Source of the DNA: Actinomycetes bacterium
Lineage (GTDB): Bacteria > Actinomycetota > Actinomycetes > Actinomycetales > Cellulomonadaceae
Length of the DNA stretch: 64,000 nt
Direction of reading: 5' to 3'
Assembly (NCBI GenBank): GCA_023461115.1
Contig: JAEWOA010000259.1
Location: 8,949 to 72,948 of the forward strand
Shown here in pieces: positions 1 to 7,571 of the stretch. The notes under the pieces are model-generated. The model saw nothing but the letters and a program-made list of their open reading frames with translations, made no database searches and was not told the DNA's origin. The position numbers were made by a program, and so were the translations under genes. Each line of letters opens with the position of its first letter. The first letter of the stretch is position 1.

Positions 1-2
1 TG

Positions 3-779
3 GCGCCGCGCGACGGGGTCGTCGCGATCGATCAAGGAGCAATCCGAGGGTCGAGGCGCAGCAACCCCGCCACCTACACCGGCCTGCTCGAGCCGATCCG
101 CAAGGCGTTCGCCAAGGCCAACGGGGTCAAGCCCGCGCTCTTCTCGTCGAACTCCGAGGGCGCGTGCCCCACGTGCAACGGCGCCGGAGTGATCTACACC
201 GACCTCGGCGTGATGGCGACGGTCGAGTCCACGTGCGACGAGTGCGAGGGCAAGCGGTTCCAGGCGTCGGTGCTGGAGTACACGTTCGGCGGCCGCAACA
301 TCGCCGAGGTCCTCGCGCTTCCGGTGACGGACGCGCTCGAGTTCTTCGCGTCGGGCGACGCCAAGACCCCAGCGGCCCACTCGATCCTCGCGCGGCTCGT
401 CGACGTCGGGCTCGGCTACCTGACCCTCGGCCAACCGCTCACCACGCTGTCCGGCGGCGAGCGTCAGCGCCTCAAGCTCGCGACCCACCTCGGCGAGAAG
501 GGCGGCGTCTACATCCTCGACGAGCCCACCACGGGCCTACACCTCGCGGACGTGCAGCAACTCCTCGCGCTGCTGGACCGGCTGGTCGAGTCCGGGAAGT
601 CGGTGATCGTGATCGAGCACCACCAGGCGGTCATGGCCCATGCGGACTGGATCGTCGACCTCGGCCCGGGGGCCGGGCACGACGGCGGCCGCGTGGTGTT
701 CGAGGGGACGCCGACAGAGCTCGTCGCCGCGCGCTCCACCCTGACCGGGGAGCACCTGGCGGCGTACGTGGGGGCGTGA
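3..779 (+). CDS. UvrA-family excinuclease-like ATPase, C-terminal part
   Basis: Partial: the reading frame is open from base 3, so the 5' part lies outside the window; 258 residues remain. The visible part has a CPTC...CDEC zinc-finger pair (bases about 168-250), the ABC signature LSGGERQRLKLA, Walker B VYILDEPTTGLH and an H-loop (VIVIEHH). This is the UvrA C-terminal ATPase half. UvrA binds damaged DNA with UvrB. The short insertion region and the NPATYTGLLEPIRKAFA stretch resemble the shorter UvrA paralogues of actinobacteria (UvrA2/drug-resistance type) more than housekeeping UvrA. That sub-assignment is inference, because the signature and insertion domains are mostly missing here. Confidence 0.85.
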   Translation, partial: APRDGVVAIDQGAIRGSRRSNPATYTGLLEPIRKAFAKANGVKPALFSSNSEGACPTCNGAGVIYTDLGVMATVESTCDECEGKRFQASVLEYTFGGRNIAEVLALPVTDALEFFASGDAKTPAAHSILARLVDVGLGYLTLGQPLTTLSGGERQRLKLATHLGEKGGVYILDEPTTGLHLADVQQLLALLDRLVESGKSVIVIEHHQAVMAHADWIVDLGPGAGHDGGRVVFEGTPTELVAARSTLTGEHLAAYVGA

Positions 780-840
780 GCCTGGCCCCGCGACCGAGCC
801 CCGGCCGTGGCGCGCGCCGGGGCGCCGAGCCTCGGGATCT

Positions 841-896
841 GGGCGTCAGAGACCGGGCGTCAGAGAGCCGGGCGTCAGACCGGGCGTCAGAGAACG
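841..896. repeat. Short direct repeat at a stop codon
   Basis: Four copies of GGGCGTCAGA, spaced 12 to 15 nt apart, lie between the UvrA-like gene and the convergent small membrane-protein gene. Each copy carries TCA, the complement of TGA. The last copy supplies the stop codon of the minus-strand gene. The period is irregular, so this is not one of the 19-nt module arrays. Confidence 0.6.
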
Positions 897-1099
897 GCGC
901 CCAGCGCCGCAGCGATGCCGAAGCCGATGAGCGTCCACGCCACCATGCTGACCGCGACGTAGCCGACGAACCGCCAGCGGTTGCTCGCGGAGCCCTCGAA
1001 GCGGGGCGCGGGCGCCCAGCGCATCGCGTGCAGCCCGCGGCGCAGGCGAGCGAACACCGGCGAAGGGACGTACGTGCGGGGCAGCGGCATGGTGGTCAC
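887..1099 (-). CDS. Small single-span membrane protein, function unknown
   Basis: Predicted 70 residues. I chose the GTG at 1099 because AAGGAG sits 6 nt before it; longer in-frame starts have no such site. The N-terminal half is basic and Pro/Arg-rich. Residues about 45-68 form one hydrophobic helix (VGYVAVSMVAWTLIGFG), so the protein probably sits in the membrane with a cytoplasmic N-terminus. It is divergent from the MFS gene, with about 120 bp between the two starts. I do not recognise a family. It could be a short DUF-type actinobacterial membrane protein. Confidence 0.6.
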   Translation of the reverse strand: MTTMPLPRTYVPSPVFARLRRGLHAMRWAPAPRFEGSASNRWRFVGYVAVSMVAWTLIGFGIAAALGAVL

Positions 1100-1222
1100 G
1101 GGAGGCTCCTTGTGGGCAAGTTCGTGGCGCGGCAGTGGCGTCGGGGTCACCGACCCGTCAATCGTCTCACCATGCGGATGAGCGCCGCGTGGGGCTTTCG
1201 GCCCGAGGGGTAGGTTCACCCG

Positions 1223-2482
1223 GTGCTCCACCGCGTCGCCGAAGTCCTGTCACCCGCCCGCCTCGGCAACCAGTTCCGGTGGCTGCTGGGCTCGTCGTGG
1301 TCGACCAACCTGGGCGACGGCATCGTCATCGCGGCCGGCCCGCTGCTCGTCGCCTCCCGGACGGACTCGGCGTTCCTGGTCGCGTCCGCCGCGTTCCTGC
1401 AATGGCTCCCACCGCTGCTCTTCGGCCTGTGGGCGGGCGCGCTCACGGACCGGTTGGACCGCCGCCGCCTCGTCATCGCCGTGAACTGGGCGCGCGTGGT
1501 CGTCCTGGCGTCGCTCGCGTTCGCGGTGCTGGTCGACTCCGCTCCGATCGCGCTGGTTCTGACCGCGATGTTCCTGCTCGGCACCGCCGAGACGTTCGCG
1601 GACAACGCGTCGGCCACGTTGATCCCGATGCTCGTGCGCCGCGACGACCTCGCGATCGCCAACTCCCGCATCCAGGCGGGCTTCATCACGGTCAACCAGC
1701 TGATCGGGCCGCCGATCGGCGCCGCGCTGTTCGCGGCCGGCCACGCCTCGCCGTTCGTCGTCGACGCGCTGCTGATCGCCGCAGGCGCGCTCATGGTGGC
1801 CAGGCTCCAGCTCCCGCCGCACGGCCTGGCCAAGCACGAGCGCTCGCACATCCGCGCGGAGATCGCCGAGGGCGTGCGGTGGGTGTGGCACCACGCCGCG
1901 GTGCGCACGCTCGTGCTGACGATCCTGATCTTCAACGTCACGTTCGGCGCCGCGTGGTCGGTGCTGGTGCTGTACGCCAAGGACCATCTGGGCCTGGGCG
2001 CGATCGGGTTCGGCCTGGTCACCACCGTGCAGGCCGCCGGCGGCCTCGTCGGGACCGCGTGCTACGGGTGGCTGACCCGCCACATCTCACTCGCGGACCT
2101 CCTGCGCATCGGCCTCATCATCGAGACCCTGACGCACCTGGCGCTCGCGCTGACGCGCACCCCGTGGGTCGCGCTCGTCGTGTTCTTCGTCTTCGGCGCC
2201 CACGCGTTCGTCTGGGGCACGACGAGCATCACGGTCCGCCAACGCGCGGTCCCCACCGCGCTGCAGGGCCGCGTCGGCTCGGTGAACCTGGTCGGGGTGT
2301 TCGGCGGCCTGGTGGTCGGCTCGCTGGTCGGCGGCGTGCTGGCCCAGCGCTACGGGGTGACGGCGCCGTTCTGGTTCGCGTTCGTCGGCTCGGCGGTGTT
2401 CGTCGTGCTGATCTGGTCGCAGCTCCGGCACGTCGCCCACGCCGACGCCCAGGACTCCCCGCTCGACGAGAACGCCGCCTGA
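1223..2482 (+). CDS. MFS transporter (MFS_3/enterobactin-exporter-like)
   Basis: A 419-residue integral membrane protein starting at GTG 1223. The chain is a series of about 12 hydrophobic helices. The loop between helices 2 and 3 carries the MFS motif A (GALTDRLDRRR, near residue 75). An ETFADNAS stretch near residue 130 is typical of the exporter-like MFS_3 group. Members export small molecules by proton antiport. The substrate cannot be read from sequence. It is preceded by a divergent small gene and followed after about 100 bp by the DGPF/ECF42 pair, which has its own promoter. Confidence 0.85.
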   Translation: MLHRVAEVLSPARLGNQFRWLLGSSWSTNLGDGIVIAAGPLLVASRTDSAFLVASAAFLQWLPPLLFGLWAGALTDRLDRRRLVIAVNWARVVVLASLAFAVLVDSAPIALVLTAMFLLGTAETFADNASATLIPMLVRRDDLAIANSRIQAGFITVNQLIGPPIGAALFAAGHASPFVVDALLIAAGALMVARLQLPPHGLAKHERSHIRAEIAEGVRWVWHHAAVRTLVLTILIFNVTFGAAWSVLVLYAKDHLGLGAIGFGLVTTVQAAGGLVGTACYGWLTRHISLADLLRIGLIIETLTHLALALTRTPWVALVVFFVFGAHAFVWGTTSITVRQRAVPTALQGRVGSVNLVGVFGGLVVGSLVGGVLAQRYGVTAPFWFAFVGSAVFVVLIWSQLRHVAHADAQDSPLDENAA

Positions 2483-2511
2483 CGGCCGCGCGAGACTCCG
2501 AAGCCCGGACC

Positions 2512-2538
2512 TGTCGATCCCAGGCCCGTCCGCGCGTC
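2512..2538 (+). promoter_or_regulatory. Candidate ECF42 promoter of the DGPF/sigma operon
   Basis: TGTCGA (2512-2517), a 17-nt spacer, then CGTC (2535-2538), 46 nt before the ATG of the DGPF gene. ECF42 sigma factors are reported to use TGTCGA at -35 and CGA/TC-type elements at -10. The next two genes encode a DGPF protein and an ECF42-type sigma factor, so this fits autoregulation. Confidence 0.6.
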
Positions 2539-2583
2539 ATCCTGACGTGAGGGCGGCGCCGGCCGCCCGACGAGGAGGCGATC

Positions 2584-2985
2584 ATGTCCGAAGAGACGGC
2601 CACGCAGACCCCCGACGAGTCGGTGGCGCCCGACGAGTCCACCTACGTGCTCCTCCTGCACGGCCCCGAGGCCGTGTGGCTGACGGCGACGCCCGCCGAC
2701 TACGAGCGCGCGATGGCCGACCACGGCGCCTTCACGGCCGCGTGCGCCGAGCACGGTCATCGCATCCTCGGAGGCGAGGAGCTCATGCCGTCGACGGAGT
2801 CACGCGTGATCCGCCGGGCCGAAGGCGCGGTCGCGGTGTCGGACGGCCCGTTCACCGAGCTCGTCGAGCAGCTCGGCGGCTTCTACCTGATCGCGACGCG
2901 GGACCTCGACGATCTGGCCACGCTGGTCGCCCGCCTGCTGCAGGACGGCGAGGCAGCAGAGCTCCGTCCCGTCGTCGCGCACTGA
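2584..2985 (+). CDS. YCII-related/DGPF-domain protein
   Basis: 133 residues with a strong ribosome site (GAGGAGG, 6 nt before ATG). The body is one YCII/dimeric alpha-beta-barrel domain, ending in the diagnostic SDGPFTELVEQLGGFYLI-type segment that gives the DGPF family its name. The biochemical function of the family is not known. It is 7 to 37 nt upstream of an ECF42-type sigma factor gene. This pairing is the known genomic hallmark of the ECF42 group. The sigma factor probably drives transcription of this gene from the promoter at 2512. Confidence 0.88.
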   Translation: MSEETATQTPDESVAPDESTYVLLLHGPEAVWLTATPADYERAMADHGAFTAACAEHGHRILGGEELMPSTESRVIRRAEGAVAVSDGPFTELVEQLGGFYLIATRDLDDLATLVARLLQDGEAAELRPVVAH

Positions 2986-3022
2986 CGGGCACGTGCGGAG
3001 CCTGGGGGTCCAGGATGGGCCC

Positions 3023-4378
3023 GTGCGCGTTCCCGACGAGGCAGTCCCACCACCCCAGGCCACAGCGACCAGTTCTGCCGACGCCACTTCGTCCGACGCC
3101 ACTACATCCGATGCCACGGCCGCCGACGCCGCGGTCGCCGCGGCCTGGCGGGAGAGCTGGGGCCGGATCGTCGCGCTGCTCGTCGCGCAGTACCGCCGCC
3201 CGGACCTGGCGGAGGACGCCGCGGCCGACGCCTTCGCCACCGCGACGACCCACTGGCGCGCCGACGGCGTCCCGACCAACCCCGGCGCCTGGCTCCTCAC
3301 CGCCGCCCGCCGGCGCGTCCTGGACCGCCTGCGCTCCGAAGCGGTGCACCAGCGCAAGGCCCCGCTGATGGCCGTCGACGACGAGATGCGCACGCTCGCC
3401 GCCGCGGCCGACGACCCGGGCGCGCACGTCGCGGACGAGCAGCTCCGCATGATCTTCGTCTGCTGCCACCCCTCGGTGTCGGCCGACGACCGCGTGGCGC
3501 TCACGCTGCGGTTCGTCGTCGGCCTGCCCACCGGGGAGATCGCGCGGCTGCTGCTGGTGCAGGAGTCCGCGATGGCGGCGCGGGTCACTCGCGCCAAGAA
3601 GCGCCTGGCGTCGGCGGGCGTGCCGTTCGCGACGCCACCGGCCGCCGAGCTCGGCGAACGCCTGGACGTCGTCGCCACAGTCATCTATCTGGCCTTCACG
3701 TCCGCGTACCAGGCGGGGCCCGACGAGGTCGCGCTGGCCGACGAGGCGATCCGGCTCGCCCGGCTGCTGGCCAGCCTGCTGCCGGGCAGGGACGTCGTCG
3801 AGGCCCTGCTCGCGCTCATGCTGCTGCAGCACTCCCGGCGGTACGCGCGGCTCTCGTCGGACGGGGAGCTGATCCTGCTGCCGGACCAGGACCGCGGGCT
3901 GTGGCGCTCGGACGAGATCGCCGAGGGTCTGGGGCTCGTGGCCGGGCTGCCCGCGGAGTCCAGCACCAAGCTCGCGCTGGAGTACCGGCTGCAGGCGCTG
4001 ATCGCCGCGGAGCACGCGCGGGCGGACGCGCCCGGCGACACCCGCTGGGCGCGCATCGCGTGGTACTACCAGCAGCTCGAGGAGCTCACCGGCTCGCCGG
4101 TGGTCCGGCTGGCCCGCGCGGTCGCGGTGGCCGAGGCGATCGGGCCGCGCGCAGGGCTGGCGCTGCTGGAGGGTCTCGACGAGGCGCTGCCCCGCCACCA
4201 CCGCCTCCCCGCGGTACGCGCCGAGCTCCTGATCCGCGCCGGCGACCACGAGGCCGCGGCCACCCAGTACCACCGCGCCCTCACCCTGGCGACCAACCCG
4301 GCAGAACGCCGCCACCTCCACGCCCGCCTCTCCACCCTCCCCACCTCACCCACCCCAGGCGCGAGCCCCGCAGTTTGA
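3023..4378 (+). CDS. ECF42-type RNA polymerase sigma factor with C-terminal extension
   Basis: 451 residues from GTG 3023, which has AGGA 7 nt upstream; GTG 2993 is an alternative giving 461. Sigma region 2 lies near residues 45-110 (DLAEDAAADAFATA), and region 4 near 130-185 with a helix-turn-helix (LPTGEIARLLLVQESAMAARV). The remaining about 260 residues are the alpha-helical SnoaL-unrelated, TPR-like extension (DUF6596) of ECF42 sigma factors, which family work shows is needed for activity. There is no anti-sigma gene nearby, as expected for this group. The stop codon (4376-4378) lies inside palindromic array A. The last 15 codons sit in a C-rich tract. Confidence 0.9.
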   Translation: MRVPDEAVPPPQATATSSADATSSDATTSDATAADAAVAAAWRESWGRIVALLVAQYRRPDLAEDAAADAFATATTHWRADGVPTNPGAWLLTAARRRVLDRLRSEAVHQRKAPLMAVDDEMRTLAAAADDPGAHVADEQLRMIFVCCHPSVSADDRVALTLRFVVGLPTGEIARLLLVQESAMAARVTRAKKRLASAGVPFATPPAAELGERLDVVATVIYLAFTSAYQAGPDEVALADEAIRLARLLASLLPGRDVVEALLALMLLQHSRRYARLSSDGELILLPDQDRGLWRSDEIAEGLGLVAGLPAESSTKLALEYRLQALIAAEHARADAPGDTRWARIAWYYQQLEELTGSPVVRLARAVAVAEAIGPRAGLALLEGLDEALPRHHRLPAVRAELLIRAGDHEAAATQYHRALTLATNPAERRHLHARLSTLPTSPTPGASPAV

Positions 4379-4424
4379 GCCCAATCCGGCAGTTCAAACT
4401 GCCGGTGTGGGCTCAAACTGCCGG
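4329..4424. repeat. 19-nt module array A with G-run tract
   Basis: Direct GCAGTT anchors are at 4370 and 4389 and inverted AACTGC anchors at 4397 and 4416; each pair is exactly 19 nt apart. Nested palindromes result: a perfect 14-bp arm pair (4370-4383 with 4408-4421) around the 20-bp palindrome at 4386-4405. On the minus strand the array is followed by G-runs (4360 to 4329). The array overlaps the stop codon of the sigma-factor gene and precedes the AbiEi-like gene. Its core matches array B. Confidence 0.85.
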
Positions 4425-4496
4425 AATCACCGCCCGACGATCGGGCTGTCCACAGGGTGCGGCACGCCAACCGCCCAGGTCGGGCACCCTCGGCGC

Positions 4497-5432
4497 ATGC
4501 CTCGACGACCCGGCGTCACCCCGGCACTGAGCCCACCGCCCGCCTTCGGCGCCCAGCTCATGCTGGCCAGCACGAGTCCGAGCTCGCTCGTGCGACGACG
4601 GGTCGCCGCCGGCGCCGCACGGAGGATCGCGCGCGGGGTCTACGTGCTCCCTGGCCCGGAGCCAGGGAGGTCCGACGACACCTGGGCGCGGATCGCCGGC
4701 GTCCAGCGGCGCCTCACTGGCCACGTCTTCAGCCACGAGTCGGCGGCGTTCCTGCATGGCCTCCCGCTGTGGCGGCAGTCGTCCCGCGTGCACGTCTACC
4801 AGCCTTCCTCGGCGAGTTCGCGTTCGGACCGCACGGTTGTGCGGCACACGCCTCTGCCGCCGGACGAGCACGTCGTCGACCTCCTCGGGACCAGAGCAAC
4901 AGCGCTTGCGCGGACGGTGTGGGACTGCGCGACGACCATGCCGCCGGCCGGCGCGTTCGTCGTCGTCGACGCCGCACTCCATGCGGGCCTGCCGCGAGAC
5001 GAACTCACGCTCCTCGCCACGGGTGCTGCCGGCCGGCGCGGCGCGGGCCGCGGGCGGGCAGTGCTCGACTTCGCCGACGAGGGCGCGGAGTCGCCTCCGG
5101 AGTCGGTGTGCAGGTTCCGCGCGCTTCTCGCTGGACTCCCCGTCCCCACGACGCAGATCCCGGTGCGGACGCACACGGGGAACTACTGGGCGGACCTGGG
5201 CTGGCCCGAGTGGCGCTTGCTCCTGGAGTACGACGGTCGCGTCAAGTACCCCGACAGCTCGGCGTTCATGGCGGAGAAGCGGCGGCACGACTCGATCGTC
5301 GAGACGGGCTGGCGGATTGTCCGCCTCACCGCCGTGGACCTGCGGACACAGGCCGACTTCGAACGCCGTCTCCGCGAGCACGTTCCGGCGGCGGCGTGGC
5401 CGAGGGCACGTCGACGCGAGCTGACCTGGTGA
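4497..5432 (+). CDS. AbiEi-like / DUF559-type protein (wHTH plus nuclease-like fold)
   Basis: 311 residues from ATG 4497. The N-terminal about 70 residues resemble the winged-helix AbiEi_4 domain (RRIARGVYVLPG, then a DDTWARIAGVQ segment and SHESAAFLHGLPLW). The C-terminal part has WADLGWPEWRLLLEYDGRVKY, then RHDSIVETGWRIVRLTAVDL. This is the E-(Y/V)-DG...K layout of DUF559/Vsr-type PD-(D/E)XK folds. Annotation pipelines often name such genes 'type IV TA antitoxin AbiEi', but no AbiEii toxin gene is adjacent. Actinobacteria carry many orphan copies of unknown role. The gene is bracketed by arrays A and B, which share the same palindromic core. Confidence 0.75.
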   Translation: MPRRPGVTPALSPPPAFGAQLMLASTSPSSLVRRRVAAGAARRIARGVYVLPGPEPGRSDDTWARIAGVQRRLTGHVFSHESAAFLHGLPLWRQSSRVHVYQPSSASSRSDRTVVRHTPLPPDEHVVDLLGTRATALARTVWDCATTMPPAGAFVVVDAALHAGLPRDELTLLATGAAGRRGAGRGRAVLDFADEGAESPPESVCRFRALLAGLPVPTTQIPVRTHTGNYWADLGWPEWRLLLEYDGRVKYPDSSAFMAEKRRHDSIVETGWRIVRLTAVDLRTQADFERRLREHVPAAAWPRARRRELTW

Positions 5433-5447
5433 GCCGGCAGTGCGAGT

Positions 5448-5507
5448 CCGGCACATTGAGTCGAGACCGGCAGCCTGAACTGCCGGTCTCGGGCCGAACT
5501 GCCGGTC
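5448..5507. repeat. 19-nt module array B
   Basis: CCGGCA is at 5448 and 5467, and inverted CTGCCGG at 5480 and 5499; both pairs are 19 nt apart. The inner hairpin has 11-bp perfect arms (5463-5473 and 5480-5490) with a 6-nt loop. It begins 15 nt after the AbiEi-like stop and lies between convergent genes, so it could also terminate transcription. It shares the GGCAGTT/AACTGCC core with array A. No strong G-run tract follows. Confidence 0.8.
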
Positions 5508-5523
5508 CCGCGGCTGAGGGCGG

Positions 5524-6792
5524 TTAGGCCGTGAGCAACAGGGCGAGCAACGTCAGGTTCAGTGCGACCACCAGGGTCACCACCGTGATGAGGACCGCGT
5601 GCAGGCGGGCGCCGGTACGGGCCTCGCCCATCAGTGTCGCGTCGCGCGTGAGGCGGACCAGCGGGATGGCCGCGAACGGGATGCCGAAGCTCAGCACCAC
5701 CTGGCTGACGACGAGGGTCCACGTCGGGTCGGCGCCCAACGCGAGCAGCAGGACCGCGGGGATCAGCGTCACCACGCGCCGGACCAGCAGCGGCACGCGG
5801 CGGCGCAGCAGCCCGGCCATGATCGTCGCACCCGCGTAGGCCCCCACCGACGTGGACGCGAGCCCCGACGCCAACAGCCCCACCGCGAACGCCACACCGA
5901 CCACCGGGCCCAGGCTCGCGGCGATCGCGGCGTGCGCGCCCTCGATCGAGTCGGTCCCCGGCACGCCGCGCAGCCCTGAGGCCGCGAGCAGCAGCAGCCC
6001 GATGTTCACCACACCGGCGACGACGAGCGCGATGCCCACGTCCCACTTGGTGGCGCGCAGCAGCCGCGCGCGCCACGGCCCGGCGGGCGCGAGGCCGTGG
6101 CGGTCCCGGGCGAGCGCGGAGTGCACGTAGATCGCGTGCGGCATCACGGTGGCGCCCAGCATCGAGGCGGCCAGGAGCACGGAGTCCGAGCCGTCGAACC
6201 GCGGCACCAGCCCGGAGAGCATGCCGGCGGCCGACGGCGGGCTGACGACGAGCCCCGCCAGGAATCCGAGCGTGATGACGGCGAGCAACCCGACGACGAC
6301 GGCCTCGAACTGCCGCTGCCCGTACCGGTTCTGCGTGGCCAGCAACGCCAGCGACACCGCGCCGACGATCAGCCCGCCCAGCGCGAGCGGCACCCCGAAC
6401 AGCAGGTGCAACGCGATCGCCCCGCCGACGACCTCCGCGATGTCGGTGGCCGCGGCCACGAGTTCCGCTTGCGCCCAGAACGCGAGCCGCGGCCCTCGTC
6501 GCAACCGCCGCCCGAGCGCGTCCGGCAGCGAGAGCCCCGTGACCAGGCCGAGCTTGGCGGACTGGTACTGGATCAGCACCGCGATGCCGTTCGCGGCGAC
6601 GAGCACCCACAGCAGCAGGTACCCGTACCGCGCCCCTGCGGTGAGGTTGGCGGCCACGTTGCCGGGGTCCACGTACGCGATCGCGGCGACGAACGCCGGC
6701 CCCAGGAGCCACGCGCCCCCGCGCCCCGCGGAGCGCACCCCGACGGGCGCGCCAGGGTTGCGCGAGCCCGTGGAAGCCTGGCGGAGCGACAT
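5524..6792 (-). CDS. mntH: Nramp-family divalent metal transporter (MntH type)
   Basis: 422 residues from ATG 6792, which has GAGG about 8 nt upstream. There are about 11 hydrophobic helices. Helix 1 carries the metal-binding DPGN motif (AYVDPGNVAANL) and helix 6 the MPH motif (TVMPHAIYVHSAL). Both are diagnostic of proton-coupled Mn2+/Fe2+ Nramp transporters in the cytoplasmic membrane. It is convergent with the AbiEi-like gene. A perfect 7-bp dyad lies about 20 bp upstream of the start and may bind a metal-responsive repressor. Mn2+ rather than Fe2+ as main substrate is inferred from the family. Confidence 0.9.
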   Translation of the reverse strand: MSLRQASTGSRNPGAPVGVRSAGRGGAWLLGPAFVAAIAYVDPGNVAANLTAGARYGYLLLWVLVAANGIAVLIQYQSAKLGLVTGLSLPDALGRRLRRGPRLAFWAQAELVAAATDIAEVVGGAIALHLLFGVPLALGGLIVGAVSLALLATQNRYGQRQFEAVVVGLLAVITLGFLAGLVVSPPSAAGMLSGLVPRFDGSDSVLLAASMLGATVMPHAIYVHSALARDRHGLAPAGPWRARLLRATKWDVGIALVVAGVVNIGLLLLAASGLRGVPGTDSIEGAHAAIAASLGPVVGVAFAVGLLASGLASTSVGAYAGATIMAGLLRRRVPLLVRRVVTLIPAVLLLALGADPTWTLVVSQVVLSFGIPFAAIPLVRLTRDATLMGEARTGARLHAVLITVVTLVVALNLTLLALLLTA

Positions 6793-6811
6793 TCGGTGCA
6801 CCTCGTCTAGA

Positions 6812-6829
6812 AGTTCGGAGACCCGAACT
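6812..6829. promoter_or_regulatory. Candidate operator dyad upstream of mntH
   Basis: AGTTCGG (6812-6818) and CCGAACT (6823-6829) form a perfect dyad with a 4-nt spacer, 20 nt upstream of the mntH start. The outer bases (TAG/CTA) extend the symmetry with a one-base offset. Placement fits a repressor such as MntR or another DtxR-family protein. The sequence does not match the classic iron box, so the regulator is unknown. Confidence 0.45.
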
Positions 6830-6885
6830 CTAACGCGGACCCGACCGTCCACCACCCCGACACGGCGAGGGCCTCAGCGGGCGGG

Positions 6886-7515
6886 CTATGCCGCCGCGAC
6901 CTCCCGCGTCCACGTGCCGTCGGCGTCGGGCGCGAACCCCACCCGGCTGTAGTAGTCCCGATTGTCCTTCACCGGATCGACGACGAGCGACGAGAACCCC
7001 CACCCCGAGAACACGCCGGACCGCCGGTACACGAACTCGCCGGGCTCGAAGTCCCGGAACCGCGGCGTCACGTAGTCGAGCTCGACCCGCCCCAGCCCGG
7101 CGCCCTCGTCGCGGACCACGACGACGCCCACGGTCTCGTCACCCCGCACGACCAGGAAGGCGCACCGCCCCTGCGCGGGCTCCAGCGCGAAGCCCGGAGC
7201 GAACCGGTGGATGTCCGCCAAGTGCACCGAGACCACACGCGCGAGGTAGGCGTCCGTCAGCGGCACCGACACGATCTCGTAGGTGGCCTCGGAGTGCCGC
7301 TCCTCGCGCAACAGCCTGACCAGCCAGTACACGTCGATGACCGCGATCACGCCGTTCATCGCGGCGAACGGCCACACCTCGATCACCGCGTTGTAGACCG
7401 TCGCGATCGCGGCCCCCACCAGGTTGAGCACCCGGAACCGCAGCACGCGGGCCTGCATGAGCGAGACGATGACCAGGATGGACCCGATCCATCCGACGAC
7501 CTCGAGCCAGTTCAT
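6886..7515 (-). CDS. YgjV-like membrane domain fused to a GNAT-like domain
   Basis: 209 residues. The first about 70 residues form three hydrophobic helices (WLEVVGWIGSILVIVSLMQA, then LNLVGAAIATVYNAVIEVWP, then GVIAVIDVYWLVRLL). This resembles the YgjV/PnuC-like inner-membrane family. The C-terminal part (about 80-205) looks like a GNAT acetyltransferase or GNAT-like fold ending in SLVVDPVKDNRDYYSRVGF, a typical GNAT beta5-alpha4 ending. Fusions of this type are annotated in some actinobacteria, but the substrate is unknown. Start ATG 7515 gives MNWLEVVGWIG. It is divergent from the next GNAT gene, with about 55 bp between. Confidence 0.7.
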   Translation of the reverse strand: MNWLEVVGWIGSILVIVSLMQARVLRFRVLNLVGAAIATVYNAVIEVWPFAAMNGVIAVIDVYWLVRLLREERHSEATYEIVSVPLTDAYLARVVSVHLADIHRFAPGFALEPAQGRCAFLVVRGDETVGVVVVRDEGAGLGRVELDYVTPRFRDFEPGEFVYRRSGVFSGWGFSSLVVDPVKDNRDYYSRVGFAPDADGTWTREVAAA

Positions 7516-7571
7516 GGAGACGAGGCTAATTGGGTTGGCGCCCGTCCAGCCCGGGCGAGACCGTGGGAACC

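Noticed and set aside
4497..5432. A complete type IV AbiE toxin-antitoxin system
   Set aside because: No AbiEii nucleotidyltransferase toxin gene is next to it, so only an orphan AbiEi-like protein is supported.
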